Positions 8,248 to 15,511 of a stretch of 22,913 bases of DNA are shown here, in pieces. The notes under the pieces are model-generated. The model was not told the origin of the DNA and made no database searches. It was given only the letters and a program-made list of their open reading frames with translations. Source of the stretch: F-183 sp036502165 (GTDB lineage: Bacteria > Acidobacteriota > Terriglobia > Bryobacterales > Bryobacteraceae); contig DASXZC010000252.1 of NCBI GenBank assembly GCA_036502165.1, positions 1 to 22,913 of the forward strand, in the 5' to 3' direction. The first letter of the stretch is position 1, and every line of letters begins with the position of its first letter. The position numbers and the translations under genes are program-made.

Positions 8248-10487
8248 TTTTGTGTCTTTGAGAGCGACGCCGTATTCGATGACGGAGTACGGCTGCCGCG
8301 AGTAAGTTCCAACAGCAGTTTTTGAGCGGGCCGGTAGCCGGGCGCGGCTTCGAGCGACTGCAACACCTGATCCTTGGCATCATCAGCGCGCCCGCCTTGC
8401 TGATACGCGAGTGCCAGATGATAGCGCGCGCCCGCCACATCGACCGGCTTCAGCGCGACCAATACCTCATACTCGCGGATCGCCAGCGGAGTCTGCTTCG
8501 CTTCGAGATACAGCTCACCCAGCTTCGTATGCAATTCTTCGTCCTGCGGATAAATGTAGTTCAAGCGCTCGAGTGTATGCATCGCCTCCGGCTTGTGACC
8601 GAGTTCGATCTCGAGATCGGCGAGGCGTTTGACAGTGGCCGGCTCTTTCCCACCCTCGCGGCTATAGTCTTCGAGCTGCTTCATGGCGGATTGTTTATCG
8701 CCCTTCGCCACGTAAGCATCCGCTATCAATTCGTAAGCGTTCCCGCCTTCGATGTAGTCCGGATATAACGCTCGGATCCGCGGACCGTCGGCGATCACCG
8801 CATCCCACTTCTTCGCGGTCGCATTCTCCGACAGCGTCTTCATCTCTTCTTTCCATTTATCGAAGTTCGCGACCTGCGTCTGCGTATGTTTATCGAGCCA
8901 CGCGAGGAAATCCTTATCGAATACCTCAGGCTTCACGCCGAGTTCCTTCTCGATGACTTCGGCCGTAGATGTCTCCTGAGAAAAATCCTTGATCATCGCG
9001 AGGATCTTGTCCCATCCCCAGCGCTCGACGATGTACGTGCAGACCTGTCCGCCTTGGAAATACGAAACGACCACCTGATCCTTATAGCTCGGCCGGATGA
9101 ATCCTCGATCGAGTTCCGCAATCGGCAGCAGCTTGTGTTCCTTAATCGCCTTGATCGCCACCGGATCGAGCCGGTCGCCCCAATCCTTATGCGTGGCGGT
9201 CTCCTCATACACAGACACGCCTTCGGTGAACCAACGCGGAACACGGTGCCCTGTTGCCGTGAGAACGTACACGTGGCTCATCTCATGCCAGAGCGTGCTA
9301 GCCCAATGGAACTGCCCTGGCGGACGCGCCGACGGAGAATCCATCGCGATCGACAATCCAAACGTGACGCCCAACGCGCCGAGCCCCGGCATGCCCATCG
9401 TGCGAACAGCGAAGTCCTCATGATCGGGATACAGCTCGATCTCTACCGGAGCGCTCAACTTCATCTTGTACTTCTTGTTGTAAGTCGCGATCGCCTGGTC
9501 GATTTCCGCCTGCACGTAGGGCCGCAGAACGTCCGCTTCCTTCTTCTTGATCCGCAAAATCGAAACAGGACTCTCGAACGTCACAAAGTTCTTGTAGGAG
9601 TCCATCAGCGTCAGCGAGTTCACCACCATCGGCGACTTGTACCCACTGTTGAAGCACAACTGCAGCGCCTGGTACGCCTCTCCGTCCTGCCCCTGGCGCA
9701 TCAGGTTCACGCCCAATTCCGCCCGCGCCGCCCACAGATTCGGATCCAGTTCAACGGCCTTGCGATACGCCGCGATCCCTTCCTTGTAGCGCCGGTTGAT
9801 CACATAGAAATGCCCAATCTTCGACCACGCCTCGCCATACACGGGGTTGATCTTGAAAATTTTATCGAGCCAAGGCTGCACCGGTTTATCCGAGATCGCA
9901 TCGACTGACGCCAATACCGCGAGTCCGTCGAGCGACTCTGCATTCATCGCGAGGGCTTTATTCGCTTCCTCTATTGCCTTCGGAGAATTGTTGTCCTCGA
10001 GCGCGAGAAACGCGACGAGTTCCTGCGCCTCGAGCAATTTCGGATCCGCCTTCCGCGCCGCCTCGGCCATATCCGCGGCCTTGCGGTCGAAGTTCCGCGC
10101 TCCGCACAGAGCGAGCCCGACCATAGCCGGAGCGTATTCTTTATTGATGTCGAGCGCTTCCTTGAACAACCCCGCGGCATCCTCGATCTGCTCGGACTCG
10201 AGGTACAAACGTCCCCACCGCACACGCAATGCCGGATCTTGCGGATGCTGCTTCACGGCCAGCTTGAATGCATCGTTCGCGCCGAACTTATCGCCGGTAT
10301 GCCACAACCCCTCGGCCTTGAGCGCCGGATTCGGCGACGACACCAGCGCTGAATAACAACCGCGCGCCTGCACGTTCTGCCCATAATGGGCGTGCTTTTC
10401 GCAATCGGCGAGCGACTCCGCGGCGGAGGCGACGGCCAGAGTCGCGCCGGCGGCGGCAATCAGGCGTAGGGCAGCTCGAAGCGTCAC
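8244..10487 (-). CDS. secreted TPR protein with gluzincin (peptidase MA-like) domain
   Basis: A protein of 747 aa from a GTG at 10485-10487, which overlaps the previous stop (GTGA) and has AGGAGG ten bases upstream. An N-terminal signal peptide (about 1-23, Ala-rich, ending S-A-A) predicts export. TPR-like helical pairs cover about 60-280. A metallopeptidase core follows, with H-E-M-S-H at 401-405 and W-F-T-E-G at 419-423. His401, His405 and Glu422 are the expected zinc ligands and Glu402 the catalytic base, so the active site looks intact. A second TPR set occupies about 580-735. This TPR-peptidase MA arrangement is common in acidobacteria, usually without known substrate. Placed directly before moxR, it may process or hold exported parts of the MoxR-linked complex; that role is inferred from position only. 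Confidence 0.88.
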   Translation of the reverse strand: MTLRAALRLIAAAGATLAVASAAESLADCEKHAHYGQNVQARGCYSALVSSPNPALKAEGLWHTGDKFGANDAFKLAVKQHPQDPALRVRWGRLYLESEQIEDAAGLFKEALDINKEYAPAMVGLALCGARNFDRKAADMAEAARKADPKLLEAQELVAFLALEDNNSPKAIEEANKALAMNAESLDGLAVLASVDAISDKPVQPWLDKIFKINPVYGEAWSKIGHFYVINRRYKEGIAAYRKAVELDPNLWAARAELGVNLMRQGQDGEAYQALQLCFNSGYKSPMVVNSLTLMDSYKNFVTFESPVSILRIKKKEADVLRPYVQAEIDQAIATYNKKYKMKLSAPVEIELYPDHEDFAVRTMGMPGLGALGVTFGLSIAMDSPSARPPGQFHWASTLWHEMSHVYVLTATGHRVPRWFTEGVSVYEETATHKDWGDRLDPVAIKAIKEHKLLPIAELDRGFIRPSYKDQVVVSYFQGGQVCTYIVERWGWDKILAMIKDFSQETSTAEVIEKELGVKPEVFDKDFLAWLDKHTQTQVANFDKWKEEMKTLSENATAKKWDAVIADGPRIRALYPDYIEGGNAYELIADAYVAKGDKQSAMKQLEDYSREGGKEPATVKRLADLEIELGHKPEAMHTLERLNYIYPQDEELHTKLGELYLEAKQTPLAIREYEVLVALKPVDVAGARYHLALAYQQGGRADDAKDQVLQSLEAAPGYRPAQKLLLELTRGSRTPSSNTASLSKTQK

Positions 10488-11410
10488 TTGTCGAGTTCCT
10501 CCTGAACCTGCGCGAGTTCGACCAGCAAGTCCGACAGCTTCGACTTGTACTCTTCCGCGCGCATCGCCGCCTTCTCGTATTTCAATTTGTCGATCGCCTG
10601 CTCGATCTCTTCCTTGCGCCCCAACAATTTCAGCTTCTCCGGATTCCGCGCCGCAGCCTGCGAGGACGCGCCAATGCGCAGCAGCACGAATCGCCCCGCC
10701 GCGAGACCTTGCCCATTCTCAGGATTCGGATCCCTCGTCGGCTCGCCGCGCCCGGTATCCTCGAGCACCGCGTGCTCGGTCGCCAAGCGCTTCTGCGTCA
10801 CATAAAATCCGCTGGTCTTCTTCTCGGCATAACGGAACGCCTCGAGCGCCGTGATCGCATCATTCTTGTCCGCATCCGCTGCCGGATCCCGCAATGCCTC
10901 GACCCAATAGCGCGCGAACACTGTCGCATTCTTTTCCGTGCCGGATTTGGTCGCGCAGATCACCACCCGATTCTGACGTTCGAGCGCCGACAAGGATCCG
11001 CCGCTCGCGCTCGTCATGTTGACGACCAGTTGCCGCTCCGCCGGTACGCGATCGAGCATCGACGCCAAATCGATCGCCGACAAATCGGAGCCTGGGATTT
11101 CGAACTTGTAATCGACGCCATCGAACGATCCATGTCCCATCAGCATCACGATCAGCGCGTCCGCTTTTTTCGACTTGGTCGTGAAATCGTGCAGCGCCGC
11201 TTGAATCTTCGCCCGTGTCGCATCGGCTCCATAGAGTGTCACTGCCACTGAATCGGGCGCACCCTTCAGCGATTTGTCGATGTCCTTGGCCCATCCGGAA
11301 AATCGCTGATCAAACTCGGGTTCGCCGCCCAATCCCGCGACGGTCAGATAGTACGTAGTTGCCTGGCACGAAGCCGCCGCCAACAGCGCCAAGGCAATCG
11401 CGAATCTCAT
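10484..11410 (-). CDS. secreted C13/caspase-like (clan CD) protein, catalytic Cys replaced
   Basis: A protein of 308 aa from the ATG at 11408-11410, which overlaps the VWA stop (ATGA). A 27-residue upstream extension is possible but would run through that gene and hide the signal peptide. Residues 1-17 form a signal peptide; A-A-S-C at 12-15 is only a weak lipobox. The fold markers of bacterial legumain/caspase-like proteins are present. They are a strand leading into M-L-M-G-H-G (89-94) with His93, then L-V-V-N-M-T-S-A-S-G-G (128-138), then R-V-V-I-C-A-T (148-154), and a D-A-D-K-N-D-A-I-T-A-L-E-A-F segment (179-192). In active relatives the second motif carries Cys where Ser134 stands, so it is probably a non-proteolytic member. 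A Lys/Glu-rich coiled coil (about 255-308) may bind partners. Family assignment rests on motif order and is moderately sure. Confidence 0.7.
   Translation of the reverse strand: MRFAIALALLAAASCQATTYYLTVAGLGGEPEFDQRFSGWAKDIDKSLKGAPDSVAVTLYGADATRAKIQAALHDFTTKSKKADALIVMLMGHGSFDGVDYKFEIPGSDLSAIDLASMLDRVPAERQLVVNMTSASGGSLSALERQNRVVICATKSGTEKNATVFARYWVEALRDPAADADKNDAITALEAFRYAEKKTSGFYVTQKRLATEHAVLEDTGRGEPTRDPNPENGQGLAAGRFVLLRIGASSQAAARNPEKLKLLGRKEEIEQAIDKLKYEKAAMRAEEYKSKLSDLLVELAQVQEELDK
10498..10503 (-). promoter_or_regulatory. ribosome binding site for the GTG-started TPR-peptidase gene
   Basis: A full AGGAGG lies on the minus strand within the last codons of the upstream gene, ten bases before the GTG at 10485-10487. 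It supports use of this GTG, which overlaps the upstream stop codon as GTGA. Confidence 0.6.
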
Positions 11411-13659
11411 ATCACACCCCACCGCCGCCGCAGCAGCCACTCCGCGCTCATGAGGATCGCCGCCAGCAAAAAGAACACCGGCATGTTCCACAGATCCTTC
11501 GTCTCGCGGATCGTAATTCCGGCATCCGAATACGCGATTTCCCCAGGCAGCTTCGACGCCGTCGCCGCCGTATAGTATTGGCCGCCCGTCTGCTGCGCCA
11601 GATTCTGCAGTAGCTCGCGATTTTGTTCCTGATGGAAATTCTCAGCAAGGCCATCGTCGCGGCGGAACGTGATCGAGTCGCGCCCCAATTCCTGATCGCC
11701 CCGCTTGGCGATGAACTCCGCCACATAGCCGCCCGCGGGATCGACTTTCCAGTCACCTTCGAACACTCCCGGCTCAGTCGGCACCGGCGTCAAATCTACT
11801 TCCCCGCCCGCACCCGCCGGACCGATCATCCGCACGATCACCTTCGCATCCGGGGCCGGCGCAAACGAAGCGTCCCGAACGTCCGCCCGCAGTTTGAGCG
11901 TCGATTCGTCCATAAGAGTCGTCTTCGCGATCATCCCCTGCACCTGGTTCGGAGTTCCACTCACAGTCCAACGCAGAAGCTGCTGCCAGAAATTCTCGTG
12001 CGTCTTGTCCTCGACCGGATTCTGCATCTGCCACAGCCACGTCACTCCGCCGAGCACCGCGGTTCGCCCACGGCCGTAGTTCTGGATCACCAACGCCGGC
12101 TCGCTTCCCCGCCCCGCGCCTCGATTCAACAGCACCAGCGCGCCCGGCTTCGGCTTCCCGATCTCTTGATATTCGACGAAGGGCTTTTGATGGCTCCACA
12201 ACTCCGCGCTCGCCGTAGGATCTTCTGCAATGCGGCAGATCAGACTGTCGCGCCCCGCCGGAGTCAACTCAACCGGAACGCGATCGCGATGGAACGTCGG
12301 CTTGTGATCGGGCAGCGTGACAGGCAGCAGATCATTGAACGGCGGACGCTGATAGCCGCCATCGCCGAGCGACGCGCGCCCAGCGAGGAACAGCAATCCT
12401 CCGCCGCGACGGTCGACGAACTCCTTCAGCAATTCCTGTTGATTCGGACTGAACCACGCGGAATCCACACTGCCCAGAATGATCGCCTGATATTTGAACA
12501 ATTCCTCGGCCTTCGATGGAAAACCCTGCTCGAGCTCATGCGCATCCCGCGTATTCTGCCGGTAGATCTTGTTCTGCGAGGTCCGCAACATCGATACGAC
12601 TTCAATCGTTTTATCGTCCTCGACGGCGCGTCGCAGGAACTTGAACTCCCACCGCGGCTCGCCTTCGACGTACAGAATGCGAGGATGGGTCGTCGATACA
12701 TCGAACACCCGCGTCACACGATTGTTGTTGGCGTTTTGCTCTCCCGGCATGGCCGCGATCTCGATTTCGACGTTCTTCGCACCGGGCGCGCCCGCGTTGA
12801 ACAACACCTGTTCAGTCTGCTGGCTGCCTTCGGACTTGTAAGTGAAATCGTGCGACGCCAGGATCTTGCCGCTCTCGCGCAGCGTGATCTTTCCCTTTTG
12901 ACCCGCATAACCGCGCTGTCGGAACGACACCGCCGCGCTCAGCCGTGAATTCTCGAGCGCCCGCGACGAAATCTCCGCATCCGACAGTTCGACGTCCTTG
13001 TCGAATTTCTCTCGCCCCAGCCCAATCGTGTGGATCGGGATCTGGTGCCGCTTGATCTCCTGGATCGTCTCGAGATCGATACCGCCCGAATTGTCCGCTC
13101 CGTCGCTCAACAGAACGACTGCCCCAATCGGCAGGCTCTGCGATTCAGTAGCGATCTGCTCGAGGCTCGCGCCCAGATGCGTCGCCGGTCCCGATGCCTT
13201 CAATTCGTCGGTCTTCGCGATCCGCGTGAGACCGCTGCCGGTCTTGTAGAGACGCACCTGGAATCGCTTGCCCAGTTCGGAAAGCAGCTTGTCGTGATCG
13301 AGGATCCGCACGGCTTGATCGCGCCGCGAAGAACCATCTTCCGTGAGTCCCATGCTCTTCGAATCGTCGACGACAACAGCCACGATGTTCTGCTGCGTCT
13401 TCAGCGCGGACACCGATAAGCCTGGCTGCCACAACAACGTCAGAAGGAGCGCCACCAGCGCCGACTGCAATCCCCAAATCGCGAACGCCCGGTATCCTCT
13501 CAGGACTCCCGTATTTCGCCGCCGCAACAACAGGAATCCCAATCCGCCAACGGCTCCCGCGATCACGGCGATCAGCAGCCACGCAGGCCATCCCGCCAGC
13601 CACACGAAGCTTCCCTTCTCGAATACTGCCGCCGGATATTTGAAGAGGAATTCAAACAT
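11407..13659 (-). CDS. membrane VWA / glutamine-amidotransferase-like protein
   Basis: A protein of 750 aa starting at the ATG 13657-13659, 25 bases after the DUF4159 stop. Two N-terminal helices (about 20-46 and 57-80) are followed by a VWA domain with an intact metal site D98-D-S-K-S102 preceded by a hydrophobic strand. Ig-like strands follow at about 245-335. An alpha/beta segment (about 340-530, beginning I-L-Y-V-E-G-E-P-R-W) has the look of the amidotransferase-like domain common in this family, without an evident catalytic Cys. The C-terminal part (about 590-700) is beta-rich, and a final helix (about 723-742) is followed by a basic tail. It is a distant paralogue in layout of the BatA-like gene further down the operon. 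The position between DUF4159 and the protease-like genes marks it as a structural membrane part of the same system. Confidence 0.85.
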   Translation of the reverse strand: MFEFLFKYPAAVFEKGSFVWLAGWPAWLLIAVIAGAVGGLGFLLLRRRNTGVLRGYRAFAIWGLQSALVALLLTLLWQPGLSVSALKTQQNIVAVVVDDSKSMGLTEDGSSRRDQAVRILDHDKLLSELGKRFQVRLYKTGSGLTRIAKTDELKASGPATHLGASLEQIATESQSLPIGAVVLLSDGADNSGGIDLETIQEIKRHQIPIHTIGLGREKFDKDVELSDAEISSRALENSRLSAAVSFRQRGYAGQKGKITLRESGKILASHDFTYKSEGSQQTEQVLFNAGAPGAKNVEIEIAAMPGEQNANNNRVTRVFDVSTTHPRILYVEGEPRWEFKFLRRAVEDDKTIEVVSMLRTSQNKIYRQNTRDAHELEQGFPSKAEELFKYQAIILGSVDSAWFSPNQQELLKEFVDRRGGGLLFLAGRASLGDGGYQRPPFNDLLPVTLPDHKPTFHRDRVPVELTPAGRDSLICRIAEDPTASAELWSHQKPFVEYQEIGKPKPGALVLLNRGAGRGSEPALVIQNYGRGRTAVLGGVTWLWQMQNPVEDKTHENFWQQLLRWTVSGTPNQVQGMIAKTTLMDESTLKLRADVRDASFAPAPDAKVIVRMIGPAGAGGEVDLTPVPTEPGVFEGDWKVDPAGGYVAEFIAKRGDQELGRDSITFRRDDGLAENFHQEQNRELLQNLAQQTGGQYYTAATASKLPGEIAYSDAGITIRETKDLWNMPVFFLLAAILMSAEWLLRRRWGVI

Positions 13660-13684
13660 GTTGGATGTCTCGCGTGAAGCTGCC

Positions 13685-14491
13685 CTAGTGAGTCATGGCA
13701 TACACGACGTAGTTCACGCCGATTCGGTAACCCAGCGAAGCCCACTTTTCCGAGTACCGCGGATCGTCGCTGTTCTCCCAGGAATCGCCCAGGTCCATGT
13801 TGTGGCAAATCGCCACCATCACGCGGCCTTTATCGTCGTAGATTCCTCGCCACTCGGGCTCGAACCCGTCCTTTTCGTAAGTGCGGCCAGTGTAAAGATA
13901 TTGTGCGCCCGGAACCTGGTAGCGCTCGTCGAGATCGTAGAGCGTATGAAAGATCGGATCCCGGCTGTCGAGGTCGACGATCTTACGATTGGGGAACACC
14001 TTCTTCATGCTGTCTTCAAAGATTGCCCACTCCTCGGTTCCATGGAAGTCGTCGCACATGAAGAAGCCGCCGCGCAGCAGATAGTCGCGCATTTTGTCGG
14101 CTTCCTCTTGCGACAGATCCCAATGCCCAACTTCGACCCCGTACAGCCACGGCCAGTTGTAGACATCGTCGCCTTCTTTCAAGCTGATCGGCTGCTCGAC
14201 GGAACGCGCGCTGATCCGCGTCAGCCGCCGGATCCCTCGTGACAAATGGCGGTCGGACATCGGATAGTCGATCGTCCACGATTCAAAATGGCGGAAGCCC
14301 AGCGAAACGCTGGAATACATGAGCCGGCCGAAGACCCACTCGGTCTTTTCCTTGTAGTCGTCGGGGAGTTTCATCTCCGTCGCATCGTGTTCCACGCCGA
14401 CATAAGTGCGGAACGGCATCTGCGCGCAAAGGACCCCAACGACTGAAGTCAACAGGGCGAGCATTGCTGGTATAAGGTAGCGAAGACGCAC
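13685..14491 (-). CDS. DUF4159 domain exported protein
   Basis: A protein of 268 aa. The start is a GTG at 14489-14491 with AGG-type pairing six to eight bases upstream; an ATG ten codons inside would cut the signal peptide and is less likely. Residues 1-23 form a signal peptide ending L-C-A, so export is expected. The rest matches DUF4159. It has an F-x-x-x-R-L-M-Y-S start and a W-x-x-D-Y-P segment. A central G-G-F-F-M-C-D-D-F-H-G (about 141-151) resembles the flavodoxin/amidotransferase-like core, and the C-terminus ends with N-Y-V-V-Y-A-M-T-H. DUF4159 proteins are frequent neighbours of MoxR/VWA operons in acidobacteria, planctomycetes and bacteroidetes, sometimes fused to the membrane VWA protein. 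Function is unknown. It is the first gene after the 153-base spacer and so probably the operon's leader gene. Confidence 0.87.
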   Translation of the reverse strand: MRLRYLIPAMLALLTSVVGVLCAQMPFRTYVGVEHDATEMKLPDDYKEKTEWVFGRLMYSSVSLGFRHFESWTIDYPMSDRHLSRGIRRLTRISARSVEQPISLKEGDDVYNWPWLYGVEVGHWDLSQEEADKMRDYLLRGGFFMCDDFHGTEEWAIFEDSMKKVFPNRKIVDLDSRDPIFHTLYDLDERYQVPGAQYLYTGRTYEKDGFEPEWRGIYDDKGRVMVAICHNMDLGDSWENSDDPRYSEKWASLGYRIGVNYVVYAMTH

Positions 14492-14551
14492 AGTTTACCT
14501 GTCTGGAGGATATCAGAGTAACAGATCTTTCATCCTCGCCCTATCGGTCAA

Positions 14552-14575
14552 GTGAGCCCGAAAAACAGGCCTCAC
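14552..14575 (-). repeat. inverted repeat in the operon spacer
   Basis: An eight-pair stem with one G-G mismatch flanks an eight-base loop; on the minus strand the arms are GTGAGGCC and GGGCTCAC. No T-run follows on either strand, so a classical terminator is doubtful. It may be an operator-like or RNA-stabilising structure just upstream of a possible -35 hexamer. Confidence 0.4.
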
Positions 14576-14609
14576 CAACGTATGACGTAGACGAATGCTA
14601 TAAGGTTAG

Positions 14610-14644
14610 ACTCCGGCCGGCGCCGTAGGGTTGCGCCCCGGACT
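14610..14644 (-). terminator. GC-rich hairpin after the isomerase stop, possible terminator
   Basis: Read on the minus strand, this begins with the base after the TGA stop. A ten-pair GC-rich stem (TCCGGGGCGC against GCGCC and CCGGA, with a two-base GG bulge) closes a nine-base loop. The outer G-G mismatch and A-T pair extend it to 35 bases. There is no following T-run, so it may slow polymerase or protect the 3' end rather than act as a full intrinsic terminator. Confidence 0.4.
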
Positions 14645-15511
14645 TCAATACTCCAAACACGAAAGCCCGCGCAGATTCCATCCGCAAATCGTGCTCGCCT
14701 CGATCTTGTCTCCACCTGGACCCGGCCAGTGCGTTTCGAGACTCAGCCAGCCGTCATACCCATCGCGCTTCAGTGCCTTCAACTGCCCCTTCCAATCGAC
14801 CGACCGCGTCCCCAGCGGACCCCACACCGGCTTGTGGCCGTCCATGTGGCAATCCTTGACGTGGACGTGAACGATCCGGTTCGCCGGCAGCAATCCGTAT
14901 CCGTCTGGAAACGGGATCTCTCCCGCGACCAGCGCATTCGCCGGATCCCATACCAACTTCAAATTCGGATGGTCGACCGCCTTCAGCACCTTCGCTGACT
15001 CCGCTGCTGTCGCGATATTGCAGGCGTGTTCGTTCTCGAGTCCGATCACCAGATCGTGCTGCTTCGCCTGATCCGCAAGTCCGCTGAGAGCCTTGCAAAC
15101 CGCGTCGAAACAGGCGTTAGGATCGACCGTCCGCCAATAAGAAAACACGCGGACGATCTTCGCGCCGAACTGCTCAGCCAAACTGAACGCATGCTCCGCG
15201 AGCCGCGGCTGATCGGCAAACGTGTGCTTCGATGCAAAGACGTCCTGCTGAAATCGAGTGTCCACCGCCGGGCCGCCGTCGAGCACGCACTTGAGCAAAG
15301 GCGACGCAATCGAGACGCACTTCATACCCTTCGATGCCATCCGGTCTTTCGCATACTTGATCTGACCGGCGTCGAGGTCCATCACGTTCTTACCGAACAC
15401 GACGCGCAGTTCCGCTCCGAGCATGCCGATCGGAAGCATCGCCACCATCGCTGCACTCAAGTCCGGGGAAAACTCATCTGTGATCGCTGCAATCTTGAAT
15501 TGGGGAGTCAT
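14645..15511 (-). CDS. sugar phosphate isomerase/epimerase-like TIM barrel protein
   Basis: A protein of 288 aa. The start ATG at 15509-15511 overlaps the stop of the upstream UnbV gene by four bases. A longer in-frame form reaching 15772 would run through that gene and lacks similarity, so it is rejected. The protein fits the xylose-isomerase-like (AP endonuclease 2) TIM barrel. It has F-K-I-A-A-I-T-D-E-F at the first strand, then G-L-E-N-E-H with Glu159 and V-W-D-P-A-N with Asp189. Further on are H-V-H-V-K-D (215-220) and L-E-T-H-W with Glu259. These are the usual divalent-metal ligand positions of the superfamily, so it is probably an active metal-dependent enzyme on a sugar or polyol. There is no signal peptide, so it is cytoplasmic. 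The substrate cannot be told from sequence, and its tie to the exported proteins upstream is unexplained. Confidence 0.87.
   Translation of the reverse strand: MTPQFKIAAITDEFSPDLSAAMVAMLPIGMLGAELRVVFGKNVMDLDAGQIKYAKDRMASKGMKCVSIASPLLKCVLDGGPAVDTRFQQDVFASKHTFADQPRLAEHAFSLAEQFGAKIVRVFSYWRTVDPNACFDAVCKALSGLADQAKQHDLVIGLENEHACNIATAAESAKVLKAVDHPNLKLVWDPANALVAGEIPFPDGYGLLPANRIVHVHVKDCHMDGHKPVWGPLGTRSVDWKGQLKALKRDGYDGWLSLETHWPGPGGDKIEASTICGWNLRGLSCLEY

Larger units (their letters stand above)
14492..14644. other. 153-base spacer between two minus-strand operons
   Basis: This is the only sizeable non-coding stretch in the window. It holds a GC-rich imperfect hairpin directly after the isomerase stop and a second inverted repeat at 14552-14575. 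A TTGACC hexamer on the minus strand (14546-14551) could be a -35 box for the DUF4159 operon, but no good -10 box stands 16-18 bases downstream, so no promoter is called. No small open reading frame with a convincing start was seen. Confidence 0.7.

Noticed and set aside
11366..11377. Possible lipoprotein signal (A-A-S-C) in the C13-like protein
   Set aside because: The position three before Cys is Ala rather than Leu/Val/Ile, and a normal signal-peptidase I site nearby is equally good, so lipidation is not claimed.
14546..14551. TTGACC as -35 box of a promoter for the DUF4159 operon
   Set aside because: No hexamer resembling TATAAT stands 16-18 bases downstream on the minus strand, so the call would rest on one hexamer.
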